From contig JBAZUB010000001.1 in the NCBI GenBank assembly GCA_041661625.1, positions 186,001 through 250,000 of the forward strand: 64,000 nucleotides of DNA, written 5' to 3'. Within the stretch, counting starts at the first letter, position 1, and each line of letters opens with the position of its first letter. The stretch comes from Patescibacteria group bacterium (GTDB lineage Bacteria; Patescibacteriota; Patescibacteriia; JAHIZJ01). The translations under genes were made by a program, and so were the position numbers. The notes below the pieces were generated by a model. That model was not told the DNA's origin, ran no database searches, and worked only from the letters and a program-made list of their open reading frames with translations. This document shows, in pieces, positions 1 to 8,437 of this stretch.

Positions 1-132
1 TGACATATTTATGCTTTAGTGTGTTCGCTTGAACGATGATTTCTTTTACAATGTTTTTTATGTCTTCTTTGGTCATATCATTTGTATATTGGGATTACAT
101 TAAAATGTGTATATTTCTTGTAAAAAACGAAC

Positions 133-741
133 CTATAATAACTTTTGTAAATAGTCCTTTACCCGCTGGTATATTTTTATATGCCCTTGAGCGTTGGGAT
201 GTAGCCCATCTGGCAAATCCGCTTCGGTTAAAACATCCCATAATGGGATGAAGCTAAGCCCACGTTCTTGGCAAAGTTCTTCGATGATATCGTTGTATTT
301 CTTCAAGTCAGAGTTTTCCCAGAACAGATCATCTCGCCACGGTTTTGTCAGTTGCTCATTAACAATCGTGAGGCCGGTAAATACAATTTTTGTTGCGTGT
401 GACTTGGCCAGTTCAACTATCTTTTCAAGATTGTTTTTGAACTCGCCAATTGGAATGTAGGGCTGATCCCTTTTCCCGATATATCGAGCATCGTTTGATC
501 CAATCGCAAATAGTAGAATATATTCTTCCGGCTCAACTGCGTCGAAAATACTAATTGATTTTTCCAGACCAAACAGTAAGCCTCTCGTATCGTTGCTGGA
601 AATACCTAAATTATAGACACCTACTTCTTCCGTTTCAAATGTCGCCAAATAGTATGTTTTGAGCCGCTCTACCCAGCCGCCTTTTTCCAAATCAAAAGCT
701 CCCCACGCAATGCTGTCACCGAAAATTAGTACTTTTACCAT
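133..741 (-). CDS. SGNH/GDSL-family hydrolase
   Basis: This 202-residue protein belongs to the SGNH hydrolases (esterases and lipases with a Ser-Asp-His site). It shows the GDS block with nucleophile Ser10, the block II glycine in NLGISSND (Gly46), the GSND block (residues 81-84) and the DGLHP block with Asp178 and His181. The full catalytic set is present. There is no signal peptide or membrane segment, so a cytosolic enzyme acting on a small ester or acyl carbohydrate is likely, but the substrate cannot be read from sequence. The gene stands alone on the minus strand, back to back with the lipoprotein gene that follows. The family call is secure and the substrate is unknown. Confidence 0.9.
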   Translation of the reverse strand: MVKVLIFGDSIAWGAFDLEKGGWVERLKTYYLATFETEEVGVYNLGISSNDTRGLLFGLEKSISIFDAVEPEEYILLFAIGSNDARYIGKRDQPYIPIGEFKNNLEKIVELAKSHATKIVFTGLTIVNEQLTKPWRDDLFWENSDLKKYNDIIEELCQERGLSFIPLWDVLTEADLPDGLHPNAQGHIKIYQRVKDYLQKLL

Positions 742-858
742 AAAACCTCGATCTATTTGATTAATGATGATCCAGATTCTTCACCTACTTTTTGACGCAA
801 GTGATTTCGGCTTGGCTCATAACCTAATAATACTCTTATGTGCCAATTTGGCCTACTG

Positions 859-887
859 TTGACTTTTCCAACGATATTTGCTACCAT
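859..887 (+). promoter_or_regulatory. Sigma70-type promoter of the orphan lipoprotein gene
   Basis: TTGACT (859-864) and TACCAT (882-887) are separated by exactly 17 bases. A short palindrome, GCCAATTTGGC, lies just upstream. It would drive the plus-strand lipoprotein gene starting at 957. Confidence 0.6.
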
Positions 888-956
888 TCGACATCGGGTT
901 AAAGAACTCGATGGTACCGACTCATCATTTTGGGCTTCACTGAAAAGGGGTGGCAC

Positions 957-1583
957 ATGAAGAGCTTCGTGATCTTTGTTGTAGCACTTGGTATCGGCAT
1001 CAGTTGTCTGGCTGGTTGCAGCAATTGCCAGTACCCAACGGCCGCGCCCATCGAGCGTGAAGTTCTGCTCGCCACCAGCGCCGACAGCAGCCAGTGGACG
1101 TTTGGCAATGTTACCGGTAAGCCGGTTTGTTCACCCAAGCAATGGGTCAATGACCAGTGCAACTTCTCATCGTTCATTGAAGATCGAAATGGAAGCGAAT
1201 GGATTGGATACGTCATCTACCCCACCGCCAACCTGGACCTGCGGTCTTACAAAGGTGTTCGGATCACCGGCAACATCTACGCCAACGCCTTTCAAGGTGG
1301 CAAGCTGATGATACTGGCAGGTCTGGCCTGGACATCGTCGGGTTACTTCCACGACCGATCATACTACGATCTCTTCCTGTTCCACGGGGCTTCGGGAACC
1401 AACATGGACATGCCGTTCGAAGCCTACATCGACTTCGATGAACGACCGTACGCCAAATACGGCCGGCTCGAATTGCGTGTCGACACTTCAGCCTCATTGG
1501 ACCTGCCCGATCCGGATCGTCACGTGTCCAACGCCGTGGTTATCCTCTCGAGCGTCCGCTTCTACGGTATTCGACGGGTCTGA
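957..1583 (+). CDS. Orphan lipoprotein
   Basis: I do not recognise this 208-residue protein. The chosen ATG at 957 follows an AAGGGG ribosome-binding site and gives a textbook lipoprotein signal peptide: Lys2, a hydrophobic stretch, and the lipobox LAGC with Cys21. An in-frame start at 930 would add nine residues ahead of the signal and is unlikely. After cleavage the protein should be lipid-anchored and face outward. The mature part is rich in Tyr, Asp and beta-strand-like stretches, without a motif I can name. Codon use is visibly G+C-richer than in the neighbouring minus-strand genes. A second orphan gene follows closely, with no terminator between them, so the two are probably co-transcribed. 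Confidence 0.75.
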   Translation: MKSFVIFVVALGIGISCLAGCSNCQYPTAAPIEREVLLATSADSSQWTFGNVTGKPVCSPKQWVNDQCNFSSFIEDRNGSEWIGYVIYPTANLDLRSYKGVRITGNIYANAFQGGKLMILAGLAWTSSGYFHDRSYYDLFLFHGASGTNMDMPFEAYIDFDERPYAKYGRLELRVDTSASLDLPDPDRHVSNAVVILSSVRFYGIRRV

Positions 1584-1605
1584 ACCGAAACAAAGGAGAG
1601 TCGCT

Positions 1606-1977
1606 GTGGTGCTTCAACTGTTCGAAGATGATTTGCTTCCCGAACGCCGGGACGTGCCGACTTCTCTGGTGAAGTTCGAACACTTCATCACGGATGTGCA
1701 GGCCGCGATCGCTACCGTTGGCCGAGCCACTTTCGCCCGCGATCGCCACACTGCGAACGAGAACTACAGCGTGGTCTATCCACCCAAGTCCGAACCCGAA
1801 CCGTACATCTGCCCCAACTGTGGCAAGCATACCCGGCACGAACTTCGATGCATCGATTGCGGCATGTACTTCTGCAACTACTGCATGAGCACCAAGACCG
1901 TCGAGGAAATCGGCCGATCCGAAAACGTGAAGTGCCCCGGGTGTGGCAGCATGAACACCAAGTCAATCGAGCACTAG
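1606..1977 (+). CDS. Zinc-ribbon protein, orphan
   Basis: This is a 123-residue protein. The start is a GTG (1606, or the adjacent GTG at 1609) placed 5-8 bases after AAAGGAGAG. The open frame runs further upstream, but only over the end of the lipoprotein gene. The C-terminal half carries three Cys-x2-Cys pairs (CPNC, CIDC with a following CNYC, and CPGC), enough for one or two treble-clef or zinc-ribbon knuckles. The N-terminal half is helical with no clear motif. The layout suggests a small nucleic-acid or protein adaptor bound to zinc, but the function is unknown. It is downstream of the lipoprotein gene and followed by a hairpin terminator. Confidence 0.7.
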   Translation: MVLQLFEDDLLPERRDVPTSLVKFEHFITDVQAAIATVGRATFARDRHTANENYSVVYPPKSEPEPYICPNCGKHTRHELRCIDCGMYFCNYCMSTKTVEEIGRSENVKCPGCGSMNTKSIEH

Positions 1978-1992
1978 AATCACACGTGCTCA

Positions 1993-2030
1993 CCGCCTAG
2001 ACCCAGGCGGCATACAAATATGGGTCTTTT
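1993..2030 (+). terminator. Rho-independent terminator with an alternative fold
   Basis: AGACCCA (1999-2005) pairs with TGGGTCT (2021-2027), followed by a T-rich run. The same bases sit inside a competing hairpin, CCGCCT (1993-1998) with AGGCGG (2005-2010). The two folds exclude each other. Confidence 0.6.
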
Positions 2031-2066
2031 ATATTTACAAGCGATACTGATAAGGAATTATTCTAG

Positions 2067-2096
2067 TTGACAACACTAAAAAGACTGTGATAGCGT
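2067..2096 (+). promoter_or_regulatory. Probable promoter of a small orphan gene
   Basis: A consensus TTGACA lies at 2067-2072. The -10 is weak: TAGCGT at 2091-2096 with an 18-base spacer and an upstream TG. It precedes the small gene starting at 2147. Confidence 0.4.
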
Positions 2097-2146
2097 GGTG
2101 ATATTGGTGTCATCGGCTCCCTAACCCATAGCCGAGGAGGTCGAGA

Positions 2147-2395
2147 TTGGCTGCTAGGAGGAGGTTTTTCCCGTCGCCGGGACAAGTGCGCAGTCGAGAT
2201 AGAAAGATCGGCTGCAAGGAGTGGAAGCAGCGGTGGTATGCGGCTGAGGCAGCTCGCCGGGGGATTCCCGTCAGTCAGGTGCCATTCGTCCTGTACCAGG
2301 AGGTGCGGGACATCATCGCGCGCCAGGAGGCCGAGTCTCTCAGGCTGTACGAGCAGGAAGCAAGCCGGCACCGCTCCTATGGCTGGGGCTACTAG
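2147..2395 (+). CDS. Small basic orphan protein
   Basis: This 82-residue protein starts at a TTG placed six bases after a strong GAGGAGGT ribosome-binding site; no ATG fits better. It is very basic at the N-terminus (Arg-rich within the first 30 residues) and helical in the middle and C-terminal parts, with alternating Glu, Arg and Leu suggesting a coiled coil. There is no cysteine cluster or membrane segment. DNA or RNA binding would be consistent with the charge but is only a guess. The gene has its own promoter and a strong terminator, and its base composition matches the other orphan genes in this window. Confidence 0.6.
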   Translation: MAARRRFFPSPGQVRSRDRKIGCKEWKQRWYAAEAARRGIPVSQVPFVLYQEVRDIIARQEAESLRLYEQEASRHRSYGWGY

Positions 2396-2421
2396 TCAAC
2401 TCGCCACGAAGCCCGTCATCA

Positions 2422-2449
2422 GTCACCCACCACTCGGGTGACTTTCTTT
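2422..2449 (+). terminator. Rho-independent terminator
   Basis: GTCACCC (2422-2428) pairs perfectly with GGGTGAC (2436-2442), followed by TTTCTTTA. It ends the small orphan gene. Bases 2424-2445 recur without change at 3388-3409, on the other side of arsM. Confidence 0.8.
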
Positions 2450-2492
2450 ATATACAAGTTTCTTCGATTGCGATTTTAGTTTTTTGATATTA

Positions 2493-3257
2493 TCATTTAT
2501 CCATTTTTATCGCCTCGATCTTAATACTTTCAAGTGGTATTCCCTCATATTGCCTTTTACTGATTTCTTTATCCTCTGATAAAACTTTCACGGAAAAACC
2601 AGCGACTTTGATAATGTTAATATATTCGTCTTTTTGCAACGCACCACCTACGCACCCGGCAATTAGCTCTTCATCGTTCTTGATATCATCTGTAATGTCT
2701 TCCAAAAGAACTATATCCGAATTATATATTTTACCGCCTTTTTTCAACACCCGAAATGCTTCATTGAATACCTTTGATTTATCCGGCGCCAGATTGATCA
2801 CGCAATTGCTAATGATTACGTCGATAGAGTCGCTCTCTACTGGTAACTTTTCGATATCACCTAATCTGAATTCGACATTTTGATAATTTAACTTTTTAGC
2901 ATTATTATTAGCCTGATCAATCATAGTTTGGGTCATATCAACTCCAATAACGCGACCGGTGCTACCGGTTTTCTTTGCCGCCAAAAAACAGTCTATCCCC
3001 GCCCCCGAACCCAAGTCCAATATAACGTTACCCGGCGTGATATTTGCCATTCCGGTAGGGTTACCACAGCCCAAACCAAGATTAGCTTCGGCAGTTTGTC
3101 CCAGTTCATCATCCGAATAGCCGATACTTTTAGCAATTTTGTTATTAGCAACCTTCTTACTACAGGCGCAACTATTACCACAACAACCCGAACCGCTTAT
3201 TGTGACTATTTTGCTGTAGTGTTTCTTTACAATTTGCTTAATGTTTTTCTTTAGCAT
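2493..3257 (-). CDS. arsM: Arsenite S-adenosylmethionine methyltransferase
   Basis: ArsM methylates trivalent arsenic using SAM, giving volatile or less retained methylarsenicals. The 254-residue protein has the class I methyltransferase glycine motif DLGSGAG (residues 81-87). The three cysteines expected to bind As(III) are Cys64 in LGLGCGNP, Cys152 in SNCVINL and Cys202 in GCVGGAL. An N-terminal Cys-rich patch (GCCGNSCAC, residues 24-32) may hold metal. The start is supported by GGGAGAA seven bases upstream. The gene is A+T-richer than its orphan neighbours and is flanked by two copies of one terminator sequence, which suggests acquisition as a unit. No arsR or efflux gene is adjacent. Confidence 0.9.
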   Translation of the reverse strand: MLKKNIKQIVKKHYSKIVTISGSGCCGNSCACSKKVANNKIAKSIGYSDDELGQTAEANLGLGCGNPTGMANITPGNVILDLGSGAGIDCFLAAKKTGSTGRVIGVDMTQTMIDQANNNAKKLNYQNVEFRLGDIEKLPVESDSIDVIISNCVINLAPDKSKVFNEAFRVLKKGGKIYNSDIVLLEDITDDIKNDEELIAGCVGGALQKDEYINIIKVAGFSVKVLSEDKEISKRQYEGIPLESIKIEAIKMDK

Positions 3258-3387
3258 GCTTCTATTCTCCCTATTAAACTATTTCATTTTGCATCATGTT
3301 GATTGTACTATAATGCCAGGAGTTATCATACCACATAACCACGCCATGGCTATTAATAACGCGAAATGATCCGAACTAGCAATCAAC

Positions 3388-3409
3388 CACCCACCACTCG
3401 GGTGACTTT
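3388..3409 (+). repeat. Second copy of a 22-base terminator segment
   Basis: These 22 bases equal 2424-2445. Here the outer stem is damaged (the GT before CACCC is replaced), so only a 5-bp stem plus the T run remains. The copies are 964 bases apart in direct orientation with arsM between them. Confidence 0.8.
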
Positions 3410-3424
3410 TTATTTGTTATCCCT

Positions 3425-3541
3425 TCATTGCGAGGACGACGAGTCATCGAGGCGGACGTGGCAATCCCATTGAAAGCAAAAATGACTCGCCATCGCTGAA
3501 GAGTAACGGGATTGCCGCGCTCGCAGACTCGCTCGCAATGA
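3425..3541. repeat. Nested inverted-repeat element (MITE/REP-like)
   Basis: TCATTGCGAG (3425-3434) pairs with CTCGCAATGA (3532-3541). Inside it GGCAATCCC (3460-3468) pairs with GGGATTGCC (3508-3516). Related arms occur at 48597-48782. The 3258-3647 gap otherwise holds the arsM promoter (a TATAGT-like -10 about 60 bases upstream of its ATG) and no gene I can support. Confidence 0.7.
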
Positions 3542-3647
3542 CGGGCGTGTTAAGGGTTCGCAATGACGATTTCTGATCGGCTCACTTGCAGCTGGGCATC
3601 CTTCCTTGTCCCGTTTTTCCTTTGTTCCTTCTTACTTCATACTTATC

Positions 3648-4121
3648 CTATATCCCAGTCTCCTGGCTGCCACCCTCGCGTTTGGCGCGCTCAACTTGAT
3701 TGGTAACACGCCGTTCACGATGACGCTCGGCCACACGCAGACGCACCATCTCTTTTTCCAGTGCGCTGGCTACAGCCGCGTATTCTTCTTTATTTAATCG
3801 TTCTTCTTTTAATGACTCTTGGGCGCGATCGCGAGCGGCCTGGGCGCGGGCTAAGTCAATCTCTTCGGCGCGTTCGGCCGTTTGGGCTAAAACGACTACC
3901 CGGTGCGGCTGGACTTCGATGAAGCCACTCGAAATGGCCATGAATTCTTCTCGGCCATCGCGCACAATTTTAACTCGTCCGGCTTGCAAGGTGCTAACCA
4001 GCGGAATATGATGCGGTAAAACCGTAATCTCGCCCTGGCCGGTCGGCAAAGACACCTGATCGACTTCAGCCGCGTAAACAGTGTGTTCGGGTGTGACAAT
4101 TTCGAGTTGAACCTTTTCCAT
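3648..4121 (-). CDS. atpC: F1Fo ATP synthase epsilon subunit
   Basis: Epsilon is the small central-stalk subunit of F1; it couples rotation and inhibits hydrolysis. The N-terminal beta sandwich (LEIVTPEHTVY through SGFIEVQPHRVVVLAQTAERAEEID, about residues 6-90) is typical, followed by a long helical C-terminal part rich in Ala, Arg and Glu. At 157 residues it is slightly longer than the usual 130-140, with a basic tail of unknown use. It is the last gene of the atp operon, 21 bases after atpD. No clear hairpin terminator follows. Confidence 0.93.
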   Translation of the reverse strand: MEKVQLEIVTPEHTVYAAEVDQVSLPTGQGEITVLPHHIPLVSTLQAGRVKIVRDGREEFMAISSGFIEVQPHRVVVLAQTAERAEEIDLARAQAARDRAQESLKEERLNKEEYAAVASALEKEMVRLRVAERHRERRVTNQVERAKREGGSQETGI

Positions 4122-4142
4122 ATGCTTGGTTGCGTTGGTAAA

Positions 4143-5516
4143 TTATCCCTGCCCGACTTCGTCAATCGTACCCTTCATATAGAAGGCTTGTTCAGGTTTA
4201 TCGTCATGTTTTCCGTCCAATATTTCTTTGAATCCACGGATTGTCTCGGCCAGTGGAACATAGCGGCCGGGAATGTTACTAAATGTTTCCGCCACATAGA
4301 AAGGCTGCGACAAGAAACGCTGGATCTTGCGCGCCCGAGCCACGGCTAGCTTGTCTTCGTCCGACAATTCTTCGATTCCGAGAATGGCGATGATATCCTG
4401 CAAGTCTTTGTAGCGCTGAATTACCTTCTGTACCCGCTGTGCCACCGCGTAATGTTCTTCGCCGACAATCAACGGATCCAGCGCGGTCGAACTGGAATCA
4501 AGAGCGTCCACGGCTGGATAAATACCCAGTTCCGACAGACTGCGCGACAATACCACAGTGGAATCAAGGTGGCCGAATGTCGTGGCTGGCGCGGGATCGG
4601 TCAAGTCATCGGCCGGTACGTATATGGCCTGGACGGATGTAATCGAACCCTTTTTGGTTGAGGTAATACGTTCTTGCAGCTCACCCATTTCAGTTGCCAG
4701 GTTCGGCTGATAACCAACCGCCGATGGAATACGACCCAACAGGGCCGATACTTCGGAACCGGCTTGGGTAAATCGAAATATATTGTCGATAAACAGCAAT
4801 ACATCCTGTTGTTCTTCATCACGGAAATACTCGGCAATGGTCAGGCCGGTTAAACCCACCCGGAGGCGGGCTCCTGGCGGTTCGTTCATTTGACCGAAGA
4901 CGAGGGATGTTTTTGATAGTACACCGGACTCTTTCATTTCATTGTACAGCTGATTGCCCTCGCGAGTCCGTTCGCCCACGCCGGCAAAGACCGAGTAACC
5001 GCCGTGCTCGGTCGCGATATTACGGATTAGCTCCATCACCACGACAGTCTTACCCACACCGGCACCGCCAAACAAACCGACTTTGCCGCCTTTGATGATC
5101 GGGCAGATCAAGTCGATGACTTTGATACCGGTTTCCAGCACTTCGGTTTTAGTGGATTGTTCGGTAAACTCCGGCGCCGCCCGGTGAATCGGCAGAGTCT
5201 TGGCGGTAGTAGGTGCCGGCTGGTCATCAATCGGCTGGCCGAGTACATTAAACATACGACCCAACGTCTCTTTGCCAACCGGCACCGAAATCGGCTTACC
5301 GGTATCTACTACTTCCATGCCCCGGCTCAATCCGTCGGTGGCTCCCAGAGATATAGTGCGAATTCGATTTGAACCCAAACCCGAGTGCGCCTCGAGCACA
5401 ATTACGGATTTATCCGGACGGGTTATCTCCAGTGCGTTATAAACGGCTGGTAATTCATCTCCGAATTGCACATCTACGACTGGTCCAATAATTTGTACGA
5501 TTTTACCCTTGTTCAT
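4143..5516 (-). CDS. atpD: F1Fo ATP synthase beta subunit
   Basis: This is the catalytic F1 subunit, 457 residues and of normal length. The P-loop GGAGVGKT lies near residue 150, GERTREGN follows, and the Walker B strand LLFIDNIFRF and the DELSEED-like segment ELSDEDK are present. The protein starts MNKGKIVQIIGPVVDVQF, as usual for the family. It lies between atpG and atpC in the canonical order. All residues needed for catalysis that I can see are intact. Confidence 0.98.
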   Translation of the reverse strand: MNKGKIVQIIGPVVDVQFGDELPAVYNALEITRPDKSVIVLEAHSGLGSNRIRTISLGATDGLSRGMEVVDTGKPISVPVGKETLGRMFNVLGQPIDDQPAPTTAKTLPIHRAAPEFTEQSTKTEVLETGIKVIDLICPIIKGGKVGLFGGAGVGKTVVVMELIRNIATEHGGYSVFAGVGERTREGNQLYNEMKESGVLSKTSLVFGQMNEPPGARLRVGLTGLTIAEYFRDEEQQDVLLFIDNIFRFTQAGSEVSALLGRIPSAVGYQPNLATEMGELQERITSTKKGSITSVQAIYVPADDLTDPAPATTFGHLDSTVVLSRSLSELGIYPAVDALDSSSTALDPLIVGEEHYAVAQRVQKVIQRYKDLQDIIAILGIEELSDEDKLAVARARKIQRFLSQPFYVAETFSNIPGRYVPLAETIRGFKEILDGKHDDKPEQAFYMKGTIDEVGQG

Positions 5517-5566
5517 AGCTTGTTAGTGATTATATCAGTAATGTATTTAATGTTTTTAATTATTGA

Positions 5567-6472
5567 TTAACTTTCCAATACCGCTCTTGAGGCTGAAATT
5601 TCTGCTAAGTCCCGAGTGATATTCGCCTGTCTGGCTTGGTTGTAGTATAGTTGTAAATCACTCATATATTCTTCCGCATTATCGCTGGCATTGCGCATCG
5701 CCATCATACGAGCCGAATGTTCCGAGGCATTCGATTCCAGTACCGCCTGATAAATTTGTATCTCGACAATACTCTGCAGCATTAGACCCAACACTTCATC
5801 TGGCGAAGGCTCGAATAGATATTCGCCCATTTCGTCTTCATTTGCCTCCTGACTGTTTGGTTCAGCAACATCGATCACGGCCTTTCGTTTTTCGATTGGC
5901 AGTAGCTGCCGCATTACCGCCTCTTGTTTCAGAGCTGACTTAAAATCGGTATAGGCGATCCAAACCCGGTCGTATTTTTCGGCTTTGAAGTCGTCAATCA
6001 ATAATCGGGCGACAGGAAATATTTCTGAGGTATTGCTGACCACGTCCTGTTTTTCAAATTCCGCCACGATTGGCAGGCCTTGTCGCAGCAAAACGTCACG
6101 ACCGCGCCGTCCCATTACGATGAAATCAACTGGTATGCCCGCTTTCACAGTTGCCTGATATTTTTCTATCGCTAGTTTAGTAATTTGCTGATTAAATCCC
6201 CCGCATAATCCGCGATTGGACGTGATCAGCAGAATGGCTTTACGGCGAATGGACTTATTGCGCCGCAACAAGGCATGCAACCTTCGATCAGTTCGTTGCG
6301 CTAGATTTTGCACAGTCATCCAGGCCAGGTTTGCATAGCTCCTTGAAGACTGCACGGCCTGGACCGCCCGGCGCATCTTGGCAGCAGCCACCAGCTCCAT
6401 CGCCTTGGTGATCTGCTTGGTGCTGGAGATTGAGCGTAGCCTTCTTTTTATGTCTCGAGTATTGGCGGGCAT
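5567..6472 (-). CDS. atpG: F1Fo ATP synthase gamma subunit
   Basis: Gamma is the rotor shaft of F1. The 301-residue protein opens with an RDIKRRLRSISSTKQITKAM-type helix and includes the ITSNRGLCGGFN signature and the C-terminal helix MMAMRNASDNAEEYMSDL near the end. Both long helices that form the coiled-coil shaft are present. The gene is six bases downstream of atpA, within the operon. Confidence 0.97.
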   Translation of the reverse strand: MPANTRDIKRRLRSISSTKQITKAMELVAAAKMRRAVQAVQSSRSYANLAWMTVQNLAQRTDRRLHALLRRNKSIRRKAILLITSNRGLCGGFNQQITKLAIEKYQATVKAGIPVDFIVMGRRGRDVLLRQGLPIVAEFEKQDVVSNTSEIFPVARLLIDDFKAEKYDRVWIAYTDFKSALKQEAVMRQLLPIEKRKAVIDVAEPNSQEANEDEMGEYLFEPSPDEVLGLMLQSIVEIQIYQAVLESNASEHSARMMAMRNASDNAEEYMSDLQLYYNQARQANITRDLAEISASRAVLES

Positions 6473-6478
6473 TTAGAA

Positions 6479-7999
6479 TTATTTTACCTGAGTTGTTTGA
6501 AACGAAGCTTTGTACTCCACGATGGCGGCTTGTAAATCTTTTTCCAGATCGTCGGTCAGCTCACCAGTACTTAACAATTTTTCATAAACGTCCTGGCGCT
6601 GGCTGGTGACGTACTGCAGCAGCCCAGTCTCGAACTCAACCATAGATTCTACGGCTACATCATCGAGCAATCCGTTAATCGCGGCATAGAGTATGACGAC
6701 CTGTTTCATCACCGGCATAGGCACATATTGAGGCTGTTTCAATATTTCGGTGATGCGCTTACCGCGTTCCAATTTTTGCTTCGTCGCATCATCAAGATCG
6801 GAACCGAATTGAGCAAAGGCGGCGAATTCACGGTATTGAGCCAGATCGAGACGTAATTTTCCGGCCACTTTTTTCATGGCTTTTTTCTGAGCCGCCGAGC
6901 CGACACGAGAGACTGATAAGCCAACGTTCAAGGCCGGCCGAACGCCCTGGAAAAACAAATCAGATTCTAGATAGATCTGCCCATCGGTGATGGAAATAAC
7001 GTTAGTTGGGATATATGCCGAGATATCGCCAGCTTGGGTTTCAATAATGGGCAGCGCGGTCAATGACCCGCCGCCGTATTTTTGGCTCATCTTGGCAGCC
7101 CGTTCCAGCAAACGTGAATGGAGATAAAATATATCACCGGGGAAAGCTTCGCGTCCGGGCGGCCGGCGCAGTAATAATGATATTTGGCGGTAAGCCACGG
7201 CGTGTTTCGAGAGATCGTCGTATATGACCAACGCGTTCTGTTTGTTGTCCCGGAAATACTCGCCCATCGCACAACCGGCAAACGGCGCGATAAAACTCAG
7301 GGCGGCCGCATCTGAAGCCGATGTCACGACTACGGTGGTATATTTCATAGCGCCGCGCCGCTCCAATTCTGCCACAATCCGGGCGATTTTGGATTCTTTC
7401 TGTCCGATGGCCACATAGATGCAAAATACGTTCTGATCATGCTGATTGATAATCGTATCGATGGCAATGGCGGTTTTACCGGTTTGACGATCGCCAATAA
7501 TCAACTCCCGTTGACCGCGGCCGATTGGAATCATCGAATCAATCGCTTTGATGCCGGTTTGTAATGGCGTATCCACCGCGGCACGAGTCACTACGCCCGG
7601 CGCGATTTTTTCAACTGGACTGTATGATTCTGCCTTGATCGGCCCCTTGCCATCAACAGGCTGTCCTAGTGGATCAATTACCCGGCCAATTACGCCCGAG
7701 CCCACCGGTACTTCCAGGATGCGGCCGGTGGATTTTACCTCATCGCCTTCTTTAAGATGGGAAAATTCTCCCAGAATAATCGCGCCAATTGAGTCTTCTT
7801 CCAGGTTTAGAGCCACACCGATGGTGCCGCCGGGGAATTCTAACATTTCCTGGGATTGTACCTTGCCTAATCCAGCCACGCGCGCTATGCCGTCGCCCAG
7901 CTCAATTATGCGTCCAATCGTGGATACTGACACAGTATCGTTGAACTGTTCTATTTCTTTTTTCAAATTCTCGATGACGAAATCTTTGGTGCTGGACAT
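6479..7999 (-). CDS. atpA: F1Fo ATP synthase alpha subunit
   Basis: This is the non-catalytic nucleotide-binding F1 subunit, 506 residues and of usual length. The P-loop GDRQTGKT is present, along with the alpha signature around PALNVGLSVSRVGSAAQ. The N-terminal beta-barrel and C-terminal helical domains are complete. The gene follows atpH by about 33 bases. Confidence 0.98.
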   Translation of the reverse strand: MSSTKDFVIENLKKEIEQFNDTVSVSTIGRIIELGDGIARVAGLGKVQSQEMLEFPGGTIGVALNLEEDSIGAIILGEFSHLKEGDEVKSTGRILEVPVGSGVIGRVIDPLGQPVDGKGPIKAESYSPVEKIAPGVVTRAAVDTPLQTGIKAIDSMIPIGRGQRELIIGDRQTGKTAIAIDTIINQHDQNVFCIYVAIGQKESKIARIVAELERRGAMKYTTVVVTSASDAAALSFIAPFAGCAMGEYFRDNKQNALVIYDDLSKHAVAYRQISLLLRRPPGREAFPGDIFYLHSRLLERAAKMSQKYGGGSLTALPIIETQAGDISAYIPTNVISITDGQIYLESDLFFQGVRPALNVGLSVSRVGSAAQKKAMKKVAGKLRLDLAQYREFAAFAQFGSDLDDATKQKLERGKRITEILKQPQYVPMPVMKQVVILYAAINGLLDDVAVESMVEFETGLLQYVTSQRQDVYEKLLSTGELTDDLEKDLQAAIVEYKASFQTTQVK

Positions 8000-8032
8000 A
8001 ATAGTATGATCCTTTTGATAAATATGCGTAAA

Positions 8033-8437
8033 TTATGAATTGACCATTTTGGACCTAAGGGTTTGCAGTAGGCTTTTGACACTGGCATCAATCACTGTAT
8101 CTTTAACCTGGATAGTAAATCCGCCAATCAAATCTGGATCTAGTTTCTCCTCAATTTCCACTTGATAGCCGAAAGCGCCTTTTAATCGATTGTTAATATC
8201 TTGTATGGCGCTGTCTGATAATTTTTTTACCGTGGTAACTTGCGCCAGGTATCGACCCGTTTTCTCTTGGAATAATAAATTGTATTCTTGTATAATCCGA
8301 TCTTTGAGATTCAATTGATGGCGACGTAGCAGCAAAGTTGTAAACCCCTTTATTACAACGGGAAGTTCGGCCTTCGACTTACCCTCGGTCACCTGATCGA
8401 GCAAGTGGGCGTATTGTTTGGCGTTAAGCTTTTTCAT
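8033..8437 (-). CDS. atpH: F1Fo ATP synthase delta subunit, short form
   Basis: Delta links the peripheral stalk to the top of F1. At 134 residues this copy is clearly shorter than the usual 170-180. The reduction appears to lie in the N-terminal helical bundle, while the C-terminal part (KLDPDLIGGFTIQVKDTVIDASVKSLL) is well conserved. Its ATG is adjacent to the atpF stop (sharing base 8437), which suggests translational coupling. Confidence 0.9.
   Translation of the reverse strand: MKKLNAKQYAHLLDQVTEGKSKAELPVVIKGFTTLLLRRHQLNLKDRIIQEYNLLFQEKTGRYLAQVTTVKKLSDSAIQDINNRLKGAFGYQVEIEEKLDPDLIGGFTIQVKDTVIDASVKSLLQTLRSKMVNS

Noticed and set aside
36..251. Plus-strand open frame at the left edge
   Set aside because: It overlaps the SGNH hydrolase on the other strand and its translation has no coherent motif.
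753..956. Open frame on the minus strand upstream of the SGNH gene
   Set aside because: It crosses the promoter of the lipoprotein gene and looks like random composition.
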